Of a stretch of 5,728 nt of DNA, positions 1-5,348 are shown piece after piece. Source of the DNA: Actinomycetota bacterium (GTDB lineage: Bacteria; Actinomycetota; Actinomycetes; Streptosporangiales; Streptosporangiaceae). How positions within the stretch are numbered: position 1 is the stretch's first letter; each line of letters opens with the position of its first letter. Below the pieces are notes generated by a model that saw nothing but the letters and a program-made list of their open reading frames with translations, was not told the DNA's origin and did not search any database. The translations under genes and the position numbers were made by a program. The stretch spans positions 9,833 to 15,560 of the forward strand of contig PLIQ01000479.1 in the NCBI GenBank assembly GCA_003140115.1. The letters are read 5' to 3'.

Positions 1-552
1 TGCCCTCAGTGCAGCAGCAGCGCGGACGTGCGTACGATCCGCGAATTGTTCGACATAATGAATGCCGGTGGGGCGCAGGGCTTCCAGCGCCTCGTCGACC
101 AGGCCGGCGGGCCTCGCGCCGATGACCTTAACTACAACCACTACAACGTTGAGGGCTCCAGGTCGCGGCCCCGCATGGGACGGAGCAAGAAACGGGAACG
201 TGCCGAGTTCGCCGCGGACTTCTTGTCTGACCCTGCCGGCGCGGTCATCGGCTCGGCACTCGGGTTCGCCGGCCGGGCCATCGGCCGAGGGGCCAAGAAG
301 GTGGTCAACGAGCAGGTTGTGCCGACTATGCAGGCTCAGGCGGCGCGGGCCCAGGCCGCGAAGGCGGAGCAGCAGTTCGCCGAGGCTCAAGCTGACCAGG
401 ACGCCATCGTGGCGCGCTACCCAGAGTTGCGCGCGTGCATGAAGGACCAGGTGGTCTACCTCGACGGCGGCTCGCATACCGTCCCCATCAGCGAGATCCC
501 CGTGCCGCTGACGCTGTCGCAGGCGGACGCGGTGGTGGTGCGGCTCCGCTGA
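1..552 (+). CDS. Hypothetical protein, 5'-truncated by the window edge (CPxC motif at visible start)
   Basis: The reading frame is open from the first base, and its first visible residues are CPQCSSSADVRTIRELFD. The CPxC pair looks like half of a zinc ribbon, so the true start is probably outside the window. The GTG at 28 has no Shine-Dalgarno sequence and would discard the cysteines. The 183 visible residues comprise the CPxC-containing head, an Asn/Tyr-rich patch (LNYNHYNVEG, about 43-52), a basic stretch (about 53-68), a Gly/Ala-rich possibly amphipathic segment (about 77-99), an Ala/Gln/Glu-rich helix likely to be a short coiled coil (about 110-137), and a compact C-terminal part containing YPELRACMKDQVVYLDGG that ends in a terminal Leu-Arg. 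The family is not recognised and no function is proposed. A cytosolic protein with a metal-binding head is the most that can be inferred. The stop is TGA at 550-552. Confidence 0.72.
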   Translation, partial: CPQCSSSADVRTIRELFDIMNAGGAQGFQRLVDQAGGPRADDLNYNHYNVEGSRSRPRMGRSKKRERAEFAADFLSDPAGAVIGSALGFAGRAIGRGAKKVVNEQVVPTMQAQAARAQAAKAEQQFAEAQADQDAIVARYPELRACMKDQVVYLDGGSHTVPISEIPVPLTLSQADAVVVRLR

Positions 553-845
553 GCTCCGCGTTACCCCGCCAGCAGGTGACAGGCGAACGCGTCGGCGGCC
601 ACTACGTTGAGCGGATCCACCCCCGGCGGCACGGGCGGCCGGGCTCACCGGGACGCGCACCGCCGTGTCGTCCCGTGCAGCTATCTTGCGGACAACCCCG
701 TGGGTGCCACAAATGCCTGTAGTGCTTCAAAATGCGGTCCAGCCGATCGACAGGCCTTGGGAACGTCCAGCTGGGCTGCTGCCATCTCGGATCGGTCCTG
801 CGCGGTAAGACTCCGGTACTGGACAGCGACATGAACGGAGCACCT
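553..845. other. Intergenic stretch with no recognised gene
   Basis: No reading frame here has a plausible start, a ribosome binding site or recognisable protein similarity. Frames that stay open on both strands have biased composition typical of GC-rich non-coding DNA. Its last bases hold the GGAG Shine-Dalgarno (837-840) of the next short ORF. No convincing promoter or terminator hairpin was seen. Confidence 0.5.
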
Positions 846-1067
846 ATGACCGGACCAGAGCATTTCCGCCGCGCTGAGGAACTTGCCGGGGAGGCGCGCA
901 AGCTGCTCGGCCAGGCCACTGCCGGCGTCGGGCAGCCCAGCAGACGGCGGCCGGAAAGTGAGTGCCTGGGAAAGCTTCCCTGGCTCGTCAAGGCCGCGGC
1001 GCGCACCTGTGCCGATGACCACGGCGGGACGCGGTCGGTGCCGCTGCGGATGCGAGTGCTCAGCTGA
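846..1067 (+). pseudogene. Short ORF with an MTGPEH-type N-terminus, probably a truncated small-protein gene
   Basis: The ATG at 846 follows GGAG (837-840) at 5 nt spacing, a good actinobacterial start. The product begins MTGPEHFRRAEELAGEARKL, which resembles the opening of a widespread family of small helical actinobacterial proteins of unknown function, remembered as beginning MTGPEHYxxAE and continuing with an alanine-rich helix. After about residue 24 the resemblance stops: the remaining residues (QPSRRRPESECLG onward) are Arg/Pro-rich and look like non-coding DNA read in frame. It is therefore best read as an N-terminal fragment whose tail was replaced or frameshifted. The total would be 73 residues. 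Its last 8 bases overlap the end of the convergent acyl-CoA dehydrogenase remnant, so the two broken genes share a breakpoint zone. A genuine short protein cannot be excluded. Confidence 0.45.
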
Positions 1068-1325
1068 AGGCGGGGATGCCGGTGATGGCCCGGCCCATGA
1101 TCAAGATGTGCATCTCGTCGGTGCCCTCGTAGGTGCGGACGCCAGCACCATGTCGACCAGCTTTTCCTGGGTGAGCTGGAACGCCGCGATCGGCTTGCCG
1201 AACTGCCGGCGGGCCAGCGCGTAGGCCAGCGCTGCCTCGTAGGAGTCGCGAGCGGCGCCCATGGCGCCCCAGATGATCCCGTAGCGGGCCTCGTTCAAGC
1301 AGGCGAACGGACCGCGCAGGCCCGC
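1060..1325 (-). pseudogene. Glutaryl-CoA dehydrogenase (acyl-CoA dehydrogenase family) 3' remnant with internal deletion
   Basis: Two blocks of clear glutaryl-CoA dehydrogenase similarity sit on the minus strand in different frames. Block one (about 1325 to 1140) reads [20 protein letters not shown], then [20 protein letters not shown] and [16 protein letters not shown]; it covers the start of the C-terminal helical domain, including the R-x-F-G segment that contacts FAD in this family. Block two (about 1143 to 1063) reads [20 protein letters not shown] and ends GIPAFS followed by TGA; it keeps the YEGT motif whose glutamate is the catalytic base. In intact enzymes about 70 residues lie between these blocks. 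Here they abut near 1135-1143 with a frame change, so a deletion not divisible by three has occurred. Everything upstream of GLRG, namely most of the roughly 390-residue protein, is absent, and an in-frame stop lies at 1338-1340. The intact enzyme oxidatively decarboxylates glutaryl-CoA to crotonyl-CoA in lysine/tryptophan degradation. This copy cannot be functional. Confidence 0.88.
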
Positions 1326-1576
1326 GGGACCGCCGTCTCACCCTGCAGCCGGTATCGCCCAGCCTGCTCGGACTCCGAACTGGCCAGTCCCGCCCAACGA
1401 TCAGCATGACCGCACCCACCCTCACCGTCCGTGCCTGCCGGTGCGCCGCCCCGCCCGGTGCCACCGCCGTAACGTCGAGCTTGCCGAGAACTCCGAGGAT
1501 GCGATCGATTGGCTACTCGTTCACCAAACCGGGGCCCACTCGGCGAAGGATGCGCCGGGTCGTCGGCCGACGCGGC
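1326..1576. other. Non-coding stretch, probably degraded
   Basis: No convincing gene is visible. The glutaryl-CoA dehydrogenase similarity does not continue into it, as shown by the in-frame stop at 1338-1340. A plus-strand frame around 1465-1560 (including ENSEDAIDWLLVHQTGAHSA) has a rather protein-like composition for about 30 codons, but no start, no ribosome binding site and no family match came to mind. It may be another eroded gene piece. Confidence 0.4.
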
Positions 1577-1987
1577 TCAGGGCGGGGAGGCGCTGGATGC
1601 TTCGCCGTGCCCGGCCCCCAGGGCGTTGGTCAACCCTTCTAGGTCCGCCACGGTCACGGTGAGCGCCGAGTGGCCACTTCGGCGAAGCGGTGATGGCACC
1701 TTCTCCGCGAAATGGATGCACACCCCCGCGTTGTGGTTCGTTCCAAAGCTCAAGCCGTCGTCGACCATGGATCCACGAACACCGAACGCGGTCCACCAGC
1801 GGTAGTTCCGGGTGATGTGCGCCTCAGTGACATTTGCCAGCGGCGTCTTGATCTTGAAGAAACCGAAAGTCGCCGAGAGGGAGCCTTCGTCCGTGAGCGT
1901 GACGCCGTCCTTTGAACCTCGCAGCCCGAAGGGCACCAGCAACGGCAGATATCGCTTGTCAATAGCGTAGGCAAAACGTTTGGACAT
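1577..1987 (-). CDS. Conserved hypothetical protein, 136 aa
   Basis: This is a complete minus-strand gene starting with ATG at 1985-1987 (MSKRFAYAIDKRYLPLL). An AAGGGGA stretch about 12 nt upstream could act as a somewhat distant Shine-Dalgarno. The protein has no Cys-pair motif, signal peptide or clear membrane span. It has a regular beta-strand-like pattern: a DGVTLTDEGSLSATFGFFKI segment (about 28-47), TPLANVTEAHITRNYRWW (about 49-66), SMVDDGLSFGTN (about 73-84), AGVCIHFAEKVP (about 87-98) and a final HSALTVTVADLEGL (about 105-118). From memory this resembles a family of uncharacterised actinobacterial proteins sharing the TPLANVxxAHITxxYRW and GVCxHFAEKVP signatures; I know no function for it. 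The last residues (GEASSASPP) look like a disordered tail. It appears monocistronic and faces away from the GNAT-AAA+ gene across a 229-bp divergent region. Confidence 0.8.
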   Translation of the reverse strand: MSKRFAYAIDKRYLPLLVPFGLRGSKDGVTLTDEGSLSATFGFFKIKTPLANVTEAHITRNYRWWTAFGVRGSMVDDGLSFGTNHNAGVCIHFAEKVPSPLRRSGHSALTVTVADLEGLTNALGAGHGEASSASPP

Positions 1988-2216
1988 GATTGGTCCGATC
2001 CCCTTTCAACGGCATGAGCGCGACTGAGCCCAGGTATTGTCCGATTTCCACGTTACATCGAAAGCTTCGCCAGAGAACTTGGAGCCAGGGGGCCGGGTCC
2101 GCGCTACCGTCAGCCGCGGCTGTGCACTATCGCAGGGTTCTATAAGCACGCGGTCGCCCGCAATGCTGACGAGCAAGTACCCGATCCACAGGCGGGCGTA
2201 GTGACACACTGGGCCG
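1988..2216. other. Divergent intergenic region between the 136-aa gene and the GNAT-AAA+ gene
   Basis: These 229 bp must hold the promoters of both flanking genes. A TATAAG hexamer at 2141-2146 could be a plus-strand -10 element about 70 bp before the GNAT-AAA+ start, but no -35 hexamer lies at the usual 16-18 bp. No strong inverted repeat was found. No coding sequence is supported here. Confidence 0.35.
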
Positions 2217-3500
2217 ATGGTGCTGTGGCGGGTGCGCGACTTCCACGACGACGATCTCGACGCTGCGATCCGGCTGTGGGGCGATCCCGCGGCCGGGGGC
2301 GAGGCACCGGTCTTCGGCCTTTCTGACCTGATTACTGCGGTCCGCGCTGGGGAGCCCGCAGTGGTGGCGGTCGTTGGCGACCAGCTGGCCGGGACCGCCG
2401 CGGCCACGGTCAGCGGCGGCCGCGCGTGGATCGTGCGGATCAGCCTGGCCGTCGCGTGGCGGAACCGGGGCATTGGCAGCGCGATGCTGACCGAGCTCGA
2501 GCGGCGGCTCGTGGCGGTCGGCGTACACCGCATCGACTGTCTGCTGGCAACCGGCGACGAGGTCGGCGCGCTGGCCCTGGAGCACGGTGGCTACCGGGTC
2601 CGGCCGGGCATGGTCTTTTACGAGAAGCTAGAACCGGTCGGGCCGCAAGACGTCGGAATCCTGGGCAGGCTGGGGGGCCGGATGCTGCGGGCCGATACCT
2701 GGGACGAGCTCGAGGGAATGGTCAAGGAGAAGGATCTGATCGAGCGAAGGGTGATCCTCCCTCTGGCGCAGGCCCAGCTCGCCGGGCGGCTCGGCCTGGT
2801 ACCGCCGCGGGCGGTCGTGCTGTTCGGCCCGCCGGGGACGGGCAAGACCACCTTCGCCAAAGGCGTCGCAGCCCGGCTTGGCTGGCCGTTCGTCGAGCTG
2901 TTCCCCTCCCGTCTGGCCGGTGACTCCCCAGCTGGCCTGGCGGCAGCGCTGCGGGACTCGTTCGCGCTGGTCGCCGAGCTGGACAAAGTGGTGCTGTTCA
3001 TCGACGAGGTCGAGGAGATCGCCGGGCTGCGGCAGCCCAGGACAGCCTCGGCAGCCCAGGGAGTCACCAACGAGATGCTCAAGCTCATCCCGCCGTTCCG
3101 GGAAAAGGATGACCGGCTGCTGGTCTGCGCGACGAACTCGGTCCGCGCCCTGGATACCGCGTTCCTGCGGCACGGCCGGTTCGACTACGTCCTGCCGGTC
3201 GGCCCGCCGGACGAAGATGCGCGCCGTGCGATCTGGGACCGCTACCTGCGGGCGATCCCGCACCGCGAGCTGGACATGGCGGCGGTGGTCGCGCAATCCA
3301 TGCTGTTCACCCCGGCGGACATCGAGTTCGCGGCACGCAGGACGGCGCAGCTGGTGTTCGAGCGGGTCCTGTTCGAGCACCAGGAGGAGCTAGCTGCCAC
3401 GGCGGATGTCCTGCGCGGCATCTCCGAGACCAGGCGTACTCTCACCCAGCAGATGGTCGCGGACTTCGAGCAGGACATCACCGACTTCGCCAGGGTCTGA
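2217..3500 (+). CDS. GNAT acetyltransferase-like domain fused to an AAA+ ATPase domain, 427 aa
   Basis: Residues 1-140 form a GNAT-like domain: WRVRDFHDDDLDAAIRLW opens it, strands around 47-76 follow, and the acetyl-CoA pyrophosphate loop matches R/Q-x-x-G-x-G/A as R82-N-R-G-I-G87 before the helix SAMLTELERRL. Residues 150-195 are a helical linker. Residues about 196-385 are an AAA+ module: Walker A GPPGTGKT (204-211), Walker B VVLFIDEVEE (258-267, D263/E264), sensor-1 Asn307 in CATN, the second region of homology with LRHGRFD (R318 and R321, the arginine-finger positions of FtsH/Cdc48-type ATPases) and TPADIE (365-370) at the sensor-2 helix. The aromatic-hydrophobic-Gly pore loop is absent: the equivalent stretch is PSRLAGDSPAG. 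No transmembrane segment or protease domain is present, so this is not FtsH. The ATG at 2217 is the first start after an in-frame stop at 2202-2204; its Shine-Dalgarno is weak (GGG at 2211-2213), so translation may be weak or leaderless. It stands alone as a transcription unit. Substrates of both domains are unknown. Confidence 0.93.
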   Translation: MVLWRVRDFHDDDLDAAIRLWGDPAAGGEAPVFGLSDLITAVRAGEPAVVAVVGDQLAGTAAATVSGGRAWIVRISLAVAWRNRGIGSAMLTELERRLVAVGVHRIDCLLATGDEVGALALEHGGYRVRPGMVFYEKLEPVGPQDVGILGRLGGRMLRADTWDELEGMVKEKDLIERRVILPLAQAQLAGRLGLVPPRAVVLFGPPGTGKTTFAKGVAARLGWPFVELFPSRLAGDSPAGLAAALRDSFALVAELDKVVLFIDEVEEIAGLRQPRTASAAQGVTNEMLKLIPPFREKDDRLLVCATNSVRALDTAFLRHGRFDYVLPVGPPDEDARRAIWDRYLRAIPHRELDMAAVVAQSMLFTPADIEFAARRTAQLVFERVLFEHQEELAATADVLRGISETRRTLTQQMVADFEQDITDFARV

Positions 3501-3612
3501 ACAGCCGTTCGCCGGCAAGCCGCCCAAGCCAGCAGACCTCGTGGCGAACGCCCGCCACTTCGCCGGGCAGCTGCTGGCGGCACGGCGGAACTCCGCCGGA
3601 ACGTGCTCCAGG

Positions 3613-3641
3613 CGACCGTGCCGGTTTTCCCGGCACGGTCG
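3613..3641 (+). terminator. Perfect 12-bp hairpin after the GNAT-AAA+ gene
   Basis: CGACCGTGCCGG (3613-3624) and its exact reverse complement CCGGCACGGTCG (3630-3641) flank a 5-nt loop, TTTTC. The structure is very stable, lies 112 bp after the TGA of the GNAT-AAA+ gene and before the next gene. It lacks a downstream T-run, which is common for actinobacterial terminators. A transcription terminator is the simplest reading. The rest of 3501-3825 contains no gene I can support. Confidence 0.6.
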
Positions 3642-3753
3642 AGCATCCGGCGGCCAAGAAGGGCGGCTCGCCGTGCATGATCTGCGTGCGGTCACCCGCC
3701 TGACCGGCACGCGACCTATATCGTCGCCGCCTCTAGCTGAACGGGGCATCCTG

Positions 3754-3768
3754 GCCTACGATGTAGGC
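3754..3768. promoter_or_regulatory. Short palindrome overlapping a possible -10 element, upstream of the YdhR-like gene
   Basis: GCCTAC-GAT-GTAGGC is a perfect 6-3-6 inverted repeat 57 bp before the GTG start of the YdhR-like gene. TACGAT (3757-3762) inside it would be a reasonable -10 hexamer, although no good -35 is seen at the right distance. A repressor site over the promoter is possible; chance is also possible at this arm length. Confidence 0.25.
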
Positions 3769-3815
3769 GGCAAGCTCGTGGATCGCGCTAGGCGCCGCAC
3801 AGCGGCCACCGATGC

Positions 3816-3821
3816 AGGAGG
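3816..3821 (+). promoter_or_regulatory. Consensus ribosome binding site deciding the start of the YdhR-like gene
   Basis: AGGAGG is a full match to the anti-Shine-Dalgarno complement and lies 4 nt before the GTG at 3826. The frame stays open upstream as far as about 3406, inside the preceding gene, so the RBS is what fixes the real start and gives a 98-residue product. Confidence 0.85.
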
Positions 3822-3825
3822 CACT

Positions 3826-4122
3826 GTGATCGGCGTAAATGTGACATTCGGCTACGCCGGTGATTTCGATCGCGACCGGGTACTCAAGGTAGCCTCGAAC
3901 GCCCGCGGGATGTTTGAGGGGATGCCGGGACTGCGTTTCAAGTTCTTCACTTTCGACGAAGAGCAGCAGCGCGCGGTGAATTTCTATGTCTGGGACTCCA
4001 AAGAGGCGGCAGAGGGTTTCTTCACCGACGAGCTGCGGGAAAGGGTGACCGGTCTTTACGGTGTGGCGCCTGTGATCGACTTCGTGGAGATCGCTGAAAT
4101 CGTCGACAACTCGATTCCTTAG
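3826..4122 (+). CDS. YdhR-like dimeric alpha+beta barrel protein (putative monooxygenase family), 98 aa
   Basis: The start is GTG at 3826, set by AGGAGG 4 nt upstream. The 98 residues match the size and layout of a single ferredoxin-like alpha+beta barrel domain: strand VNVTFGY (4-10), helix FDRDRVLKVASNARGMFEGM (14-33), the short turn PGL (34-36), strand FKFFTFDEEQ (38-47), strand AVNFYVWDSKEAAEGFF (50-66) with the helix beginning at KEAAEGFF, then DELRERVTGLYG (68-79) and a last strand VIDFVEIAEIVDN (83-95). The PGL turn and the F/VNxYxW pattern followed by a helix are characteristic of the YdhR (putative monooxygenase) family of dimeric alpha+beta barrels. Members of this fold include antibiotic-biosynthesis-type monooxygenases and cofactor-free oxygenases, but the biochemical role of YdhR itself is poorly defined. 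It is predicted to be cytosolic and homodimeric. It appears monocistronic, followed by a small hairpin. The substrate cannot be inferred. Confidence 0.85.
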   Translation: MIGVNVTFGYAGDFDRDRVLKVASNARGMFEGMPGLRFKFFTFDEEQQRAVNFYVWDSKEAAEGFFTDELRERVTGLYGVAPVIDFVEIAEIVDNSIP

Positions 4123-4137
4123 CGGTAGTCGCCGGAA

Positions 4138-4152
4138 GGCAGCATCGCTGCC
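4138..4152 (+). terminator. Small hairpin after the YdhR-like gene
   Basis: GGCAGC-ATC-GCTGCC forms a 6-bp stem with a 3-nt loop starting 15 bp after the TAG stop. A second weaker stem (CGGCT-CGAC-AGCCG) follows shortly after. Placement suggests a terminator, but the stem is short and there is no T-run. Confidence 0.35.
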
Positions 4153-4332
4153 GGGTCAAGCGGCTCGACAGCCGACCCCGGCGGCGAGAATCAGCACAGA
4201 ACATCCGCATCTGAACGTCGCCGTTAGACAGCACTGAGCGCGCTCCGGAAATATAGAACGGCGGCAGTGTGCGCGTTTCTCCAGGCGAGGGCTGATTACG
4301 CAGTGCGACTAGGGGTCGCTCCGCCTCAGTGA

Positions 4333-4458
4333 GCCCTGACGAGTACGCGCCGCTGGCGAACCAGTGACGGAATCACCGACAGCGCGCAGATCAAGCTATT
4401 TCGGCGCGGTCGGGAACTCATCCAGCACGTTGATCCGGGTGCATCGGCTTGGGCATAA
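4333..4458 (+). other. Protein-like open frame without a start codon, possible gene remnant
   Basis: Between a stop at 4330-4332 and TAA at 4456-4458 the frame reads 41 codons, including SDGITDSAQIKLFRRGREL and IQHVDPGASAWA. Its composition (balanced charged and hydrophobic residues, helix-like ITDSAQIKLFRRGRELI) looks more like protein than the neighbouring frames. There is no ATG, GTG or TTG start in it and I do not recognise a family. It ends 4 bp before the TetR gene's stop on the opposite strand. The remainder of 4123-4462 shows only the small hairpins near 4138-4170. Confidence 0.2.
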
Positions 4459-4462
4459 GCGT

Positions 4463-5080
4463 TCAGCAGCCCGCCGGTGGCTCCGGCCGGAGGGGTCGGC
4501 TGGCGTCAGGGATCCTGGCGTGGAGTATGGCGGTGAGTTCGTCTCCTACCGCTCGCAGGGGTTCTGGACTGCGGTAGGCGCGGGCGAGGAGGAGCCCGCC
4601 CTCGATGCCGGCCAGGACCAGGCTGGCGAGCCGGACCGCGTCTGCATCGGCGATTCCCGGTGCCGTGAGGGCCTCGGTGATGGCGGCGTGCCAGCTGCCG
4701 AGCGCGGCCTGGCATGCCCCGGCGAGGACAGTCGAGGTGTGCGCGGTCTCCAGTGTGACGGTGGCGACGGGGCAGCCGTCGGCCCAGCTGCTCGCCTCGA
4801 GTTCGGCCGCGGCGAGTTCAACCCAGCTCGCGACGGCGTCGGCGGGGTGGCTGGCGTGCAGGGCAGCGCGCAGGAGCTGCTCGTAGCGGTGGCCGGCCAG
4901 GGCGATCGCCTCGGCTGCGAGCTGTTCTTTCCCGCCCGGGAAGTGGTGGAACTGCGATCCCCACGGGGTCGCGCTGTCCGCGACGACCTGGCGCCAGCCG
5001 GTCGCGGCGTATCCCTGCCGCCTCATCAGGCGCGCTGCTGCCCGGATCATACGCGGGCGGGTGTCGGTAATCCGGGGCAT
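4463..5080 (-). CDS. TetR/AcrR family transcriptional regulator, LmrA/YxaF type, 205 aa
   Basis: The minus-strand ATG at 5078-5080 is the only possible start, because an in-frame stop lies at 5090-5092. The N-terminal DNA-binding domain (about residues 5-55) shows the family's layout: TRPRMIRAAARLMRRQGYAA, then TGWRQVVADS, then the recognition-helix region TPWGSQFHHFPGGKEQL (38-54), where HFPGGKEQL matches the usual HFPGGKxxL. The ligand-binding domain carries DGCPVATVTLE (101-111), the signature of the LmrA/YxaF C-terminal domain, and a hydrophobic helix LASLVLAGIEGGLLLARAYR (151-170) at the dimer interface. Relatives bind small aromatic or lipophilic ligands and repress a divergent oxidoreductase or exporter as well as themselves. 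Here the divergent gene is a broken alcohol dehydrogenase. An inverted repeat at 5117-5134 is the likely operator. The Shine-Dalgarno is poor (CGGGA almost touching the ATG). The protein looks intact; its ligand is unknown. Confidence 0.93.
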   Translation of the reverse strand: MPRITDTRPRMIRAAARLMRRQGYAATGWRQVVADSATPWGSQFHHFPGGKEQLAAEAIALAGHRYEQLLRAALHASHPADAVASWVELAAAELEASSWADGCPVATVTLETAHTSTVLAGACQAALGSWHAAITEALTAPGIADADAVRLASLVLAGIEGGLLLARAYRSPEPLRAVGDELTAILHARIPDASRPLRPEPPAGC

Positions 5081-5110
5081 GTCCCGAGCTTACGGGTTGA
5101 CAAGACGATC

Positions 5111-5139
5111 GTCCTACTAAGAAGCTAGTCTTAGAACAA
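5111..5139 (-). promoter_or_regulatory. Candidate tetR promoter with the operator in its spacer
   Basis: On the minus strand, TTGTTC (5134-5139) and TAGGAC (5111-5116) are separated by 17 bp, a weak but correctly spaced -35/-10 pair that would start transcription about 25 bp before the tetR ATG. The spacer coincides with the inverted repeat, which fits autorepression. Each hexamer matches consensus at only three of six positions. Confidence 0.3.
5117..5134. promoter_or_regulatory. Probable TetR operator (inverted repeat)
   Basis: CTAAGA-AGCTAG-TCTTAG is a perfect 6-bp inverted repeat with a 6-bp centre, 18 bp in all. It is AT-rich against a very GC-rich background and lies between the divergent tetR and dehydrogenase starts. 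Its size and its TAGa...GTCTta shape are like operators of LmrA/YxaF-type regulators as I remember them. A second perfect palindrome, GACGATCGTC (5104-5113), lies next to it on the tetR side and may be a further contact site. Confidence 0.6.
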
Positions 5140-5156
5140 GCAGCCGGGAGGGCGCC

Positions 5157-5348
5157 GTGCAACGACTCATGCTCGAGGGACCAGCGACCGTCAGCTGGGC
5201 CGAGGCAGACGAGCCGGGAGCCCGCCTCACTGACTGTGCCGGGTCCGCGTTACCGGCCAACGGTCCGTGCCGACCAGCAGGGTGCCCTCTCGCCAGGCAA
5301 ATTCACGGCACAGCTCCTCGAAGTGCGCACCGAGAACCTGCGCGCTGA
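5157..5348 (+). pseudogene. Medium-chain (zinc-type) alcohol dehydrogenase, truncated to its N-terminus
   Basis: The GTG at 5157 follows GGAGGG (5147-5152) at 4 nt spacing, a strong start. The product begins MQRLMLEGPATVSWAEADEP and continues GARLTDCAGSAL, the usual first strand pair of zinc-type medium-chain dehydrogenases (MxALxxxGPGxVxWxExPxPxL pattern). After about residue 32, near base 5252, the resemblance is lost. The frame then runs through unrelated DNA to a TGA at 5346-5348, giving 63 residues against an expected 340-390. The Cys/His/Glu zinc ligands and the NAD(P)-binding GxGxxG are all missing. Position and strand make it the expected target of the divergent TetR regulator. The family assignment rests on about 30 residues. 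Confidence 0.6.

Noticed and set aside
602..1022. Long minus-strand frames in the left intergenic area
   Set aside because: No start with a ribosome binding site and no family resemblance; typical of GC-rich non-coding DNA.
1406..1805. Several overlapping plus-strand frames
   Set aside because: Arg/Pro/Gly-rich, mutually overlapping, partly antisense to the 136-aa gene, without ribosome binding sites.
2006..2585. Minus-strand frames opposite the start of the GNAT-AAA+ gene
   Set aside because: They are antisense to a well-supported coding region, and low-complexity Arg/Pro/Ala content indicates shadows.
2217..3500. FtsH or Cdc48 identity for the AAA+ protein
   Set aside because: No transmembrane segment, no HExxH protease domain and no aromatic pore loop; only one AAA+ module, preceded by a GNAT-like domain.
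3406..3825. N-terminal extension of the YdhR-like frame
   Set aside because: It overlaps the GNAT-AAA+ gene, has unstructured Arg/Pro/Ser-rich composition, and the consensus AGGAGG at 3816-3821 points to the GTG at 3826.
5097..5102. TTGACA as a -35 box for the truncated dehydrogenase
   Set aside because: The hexamer is perfect, but no acceptable -10 lies 16-19 bp downstream (5119-5127 reads AAGAAGCTA), so I did not list it as a promoter.
4364..5128. Plus-strand 254-codon open frame across the TetR gene
   Set aside because: It is Gly/Arg-rich antisense sequence of a clearly recognised TetR gene and has no ribosome binding site or family resemblance.
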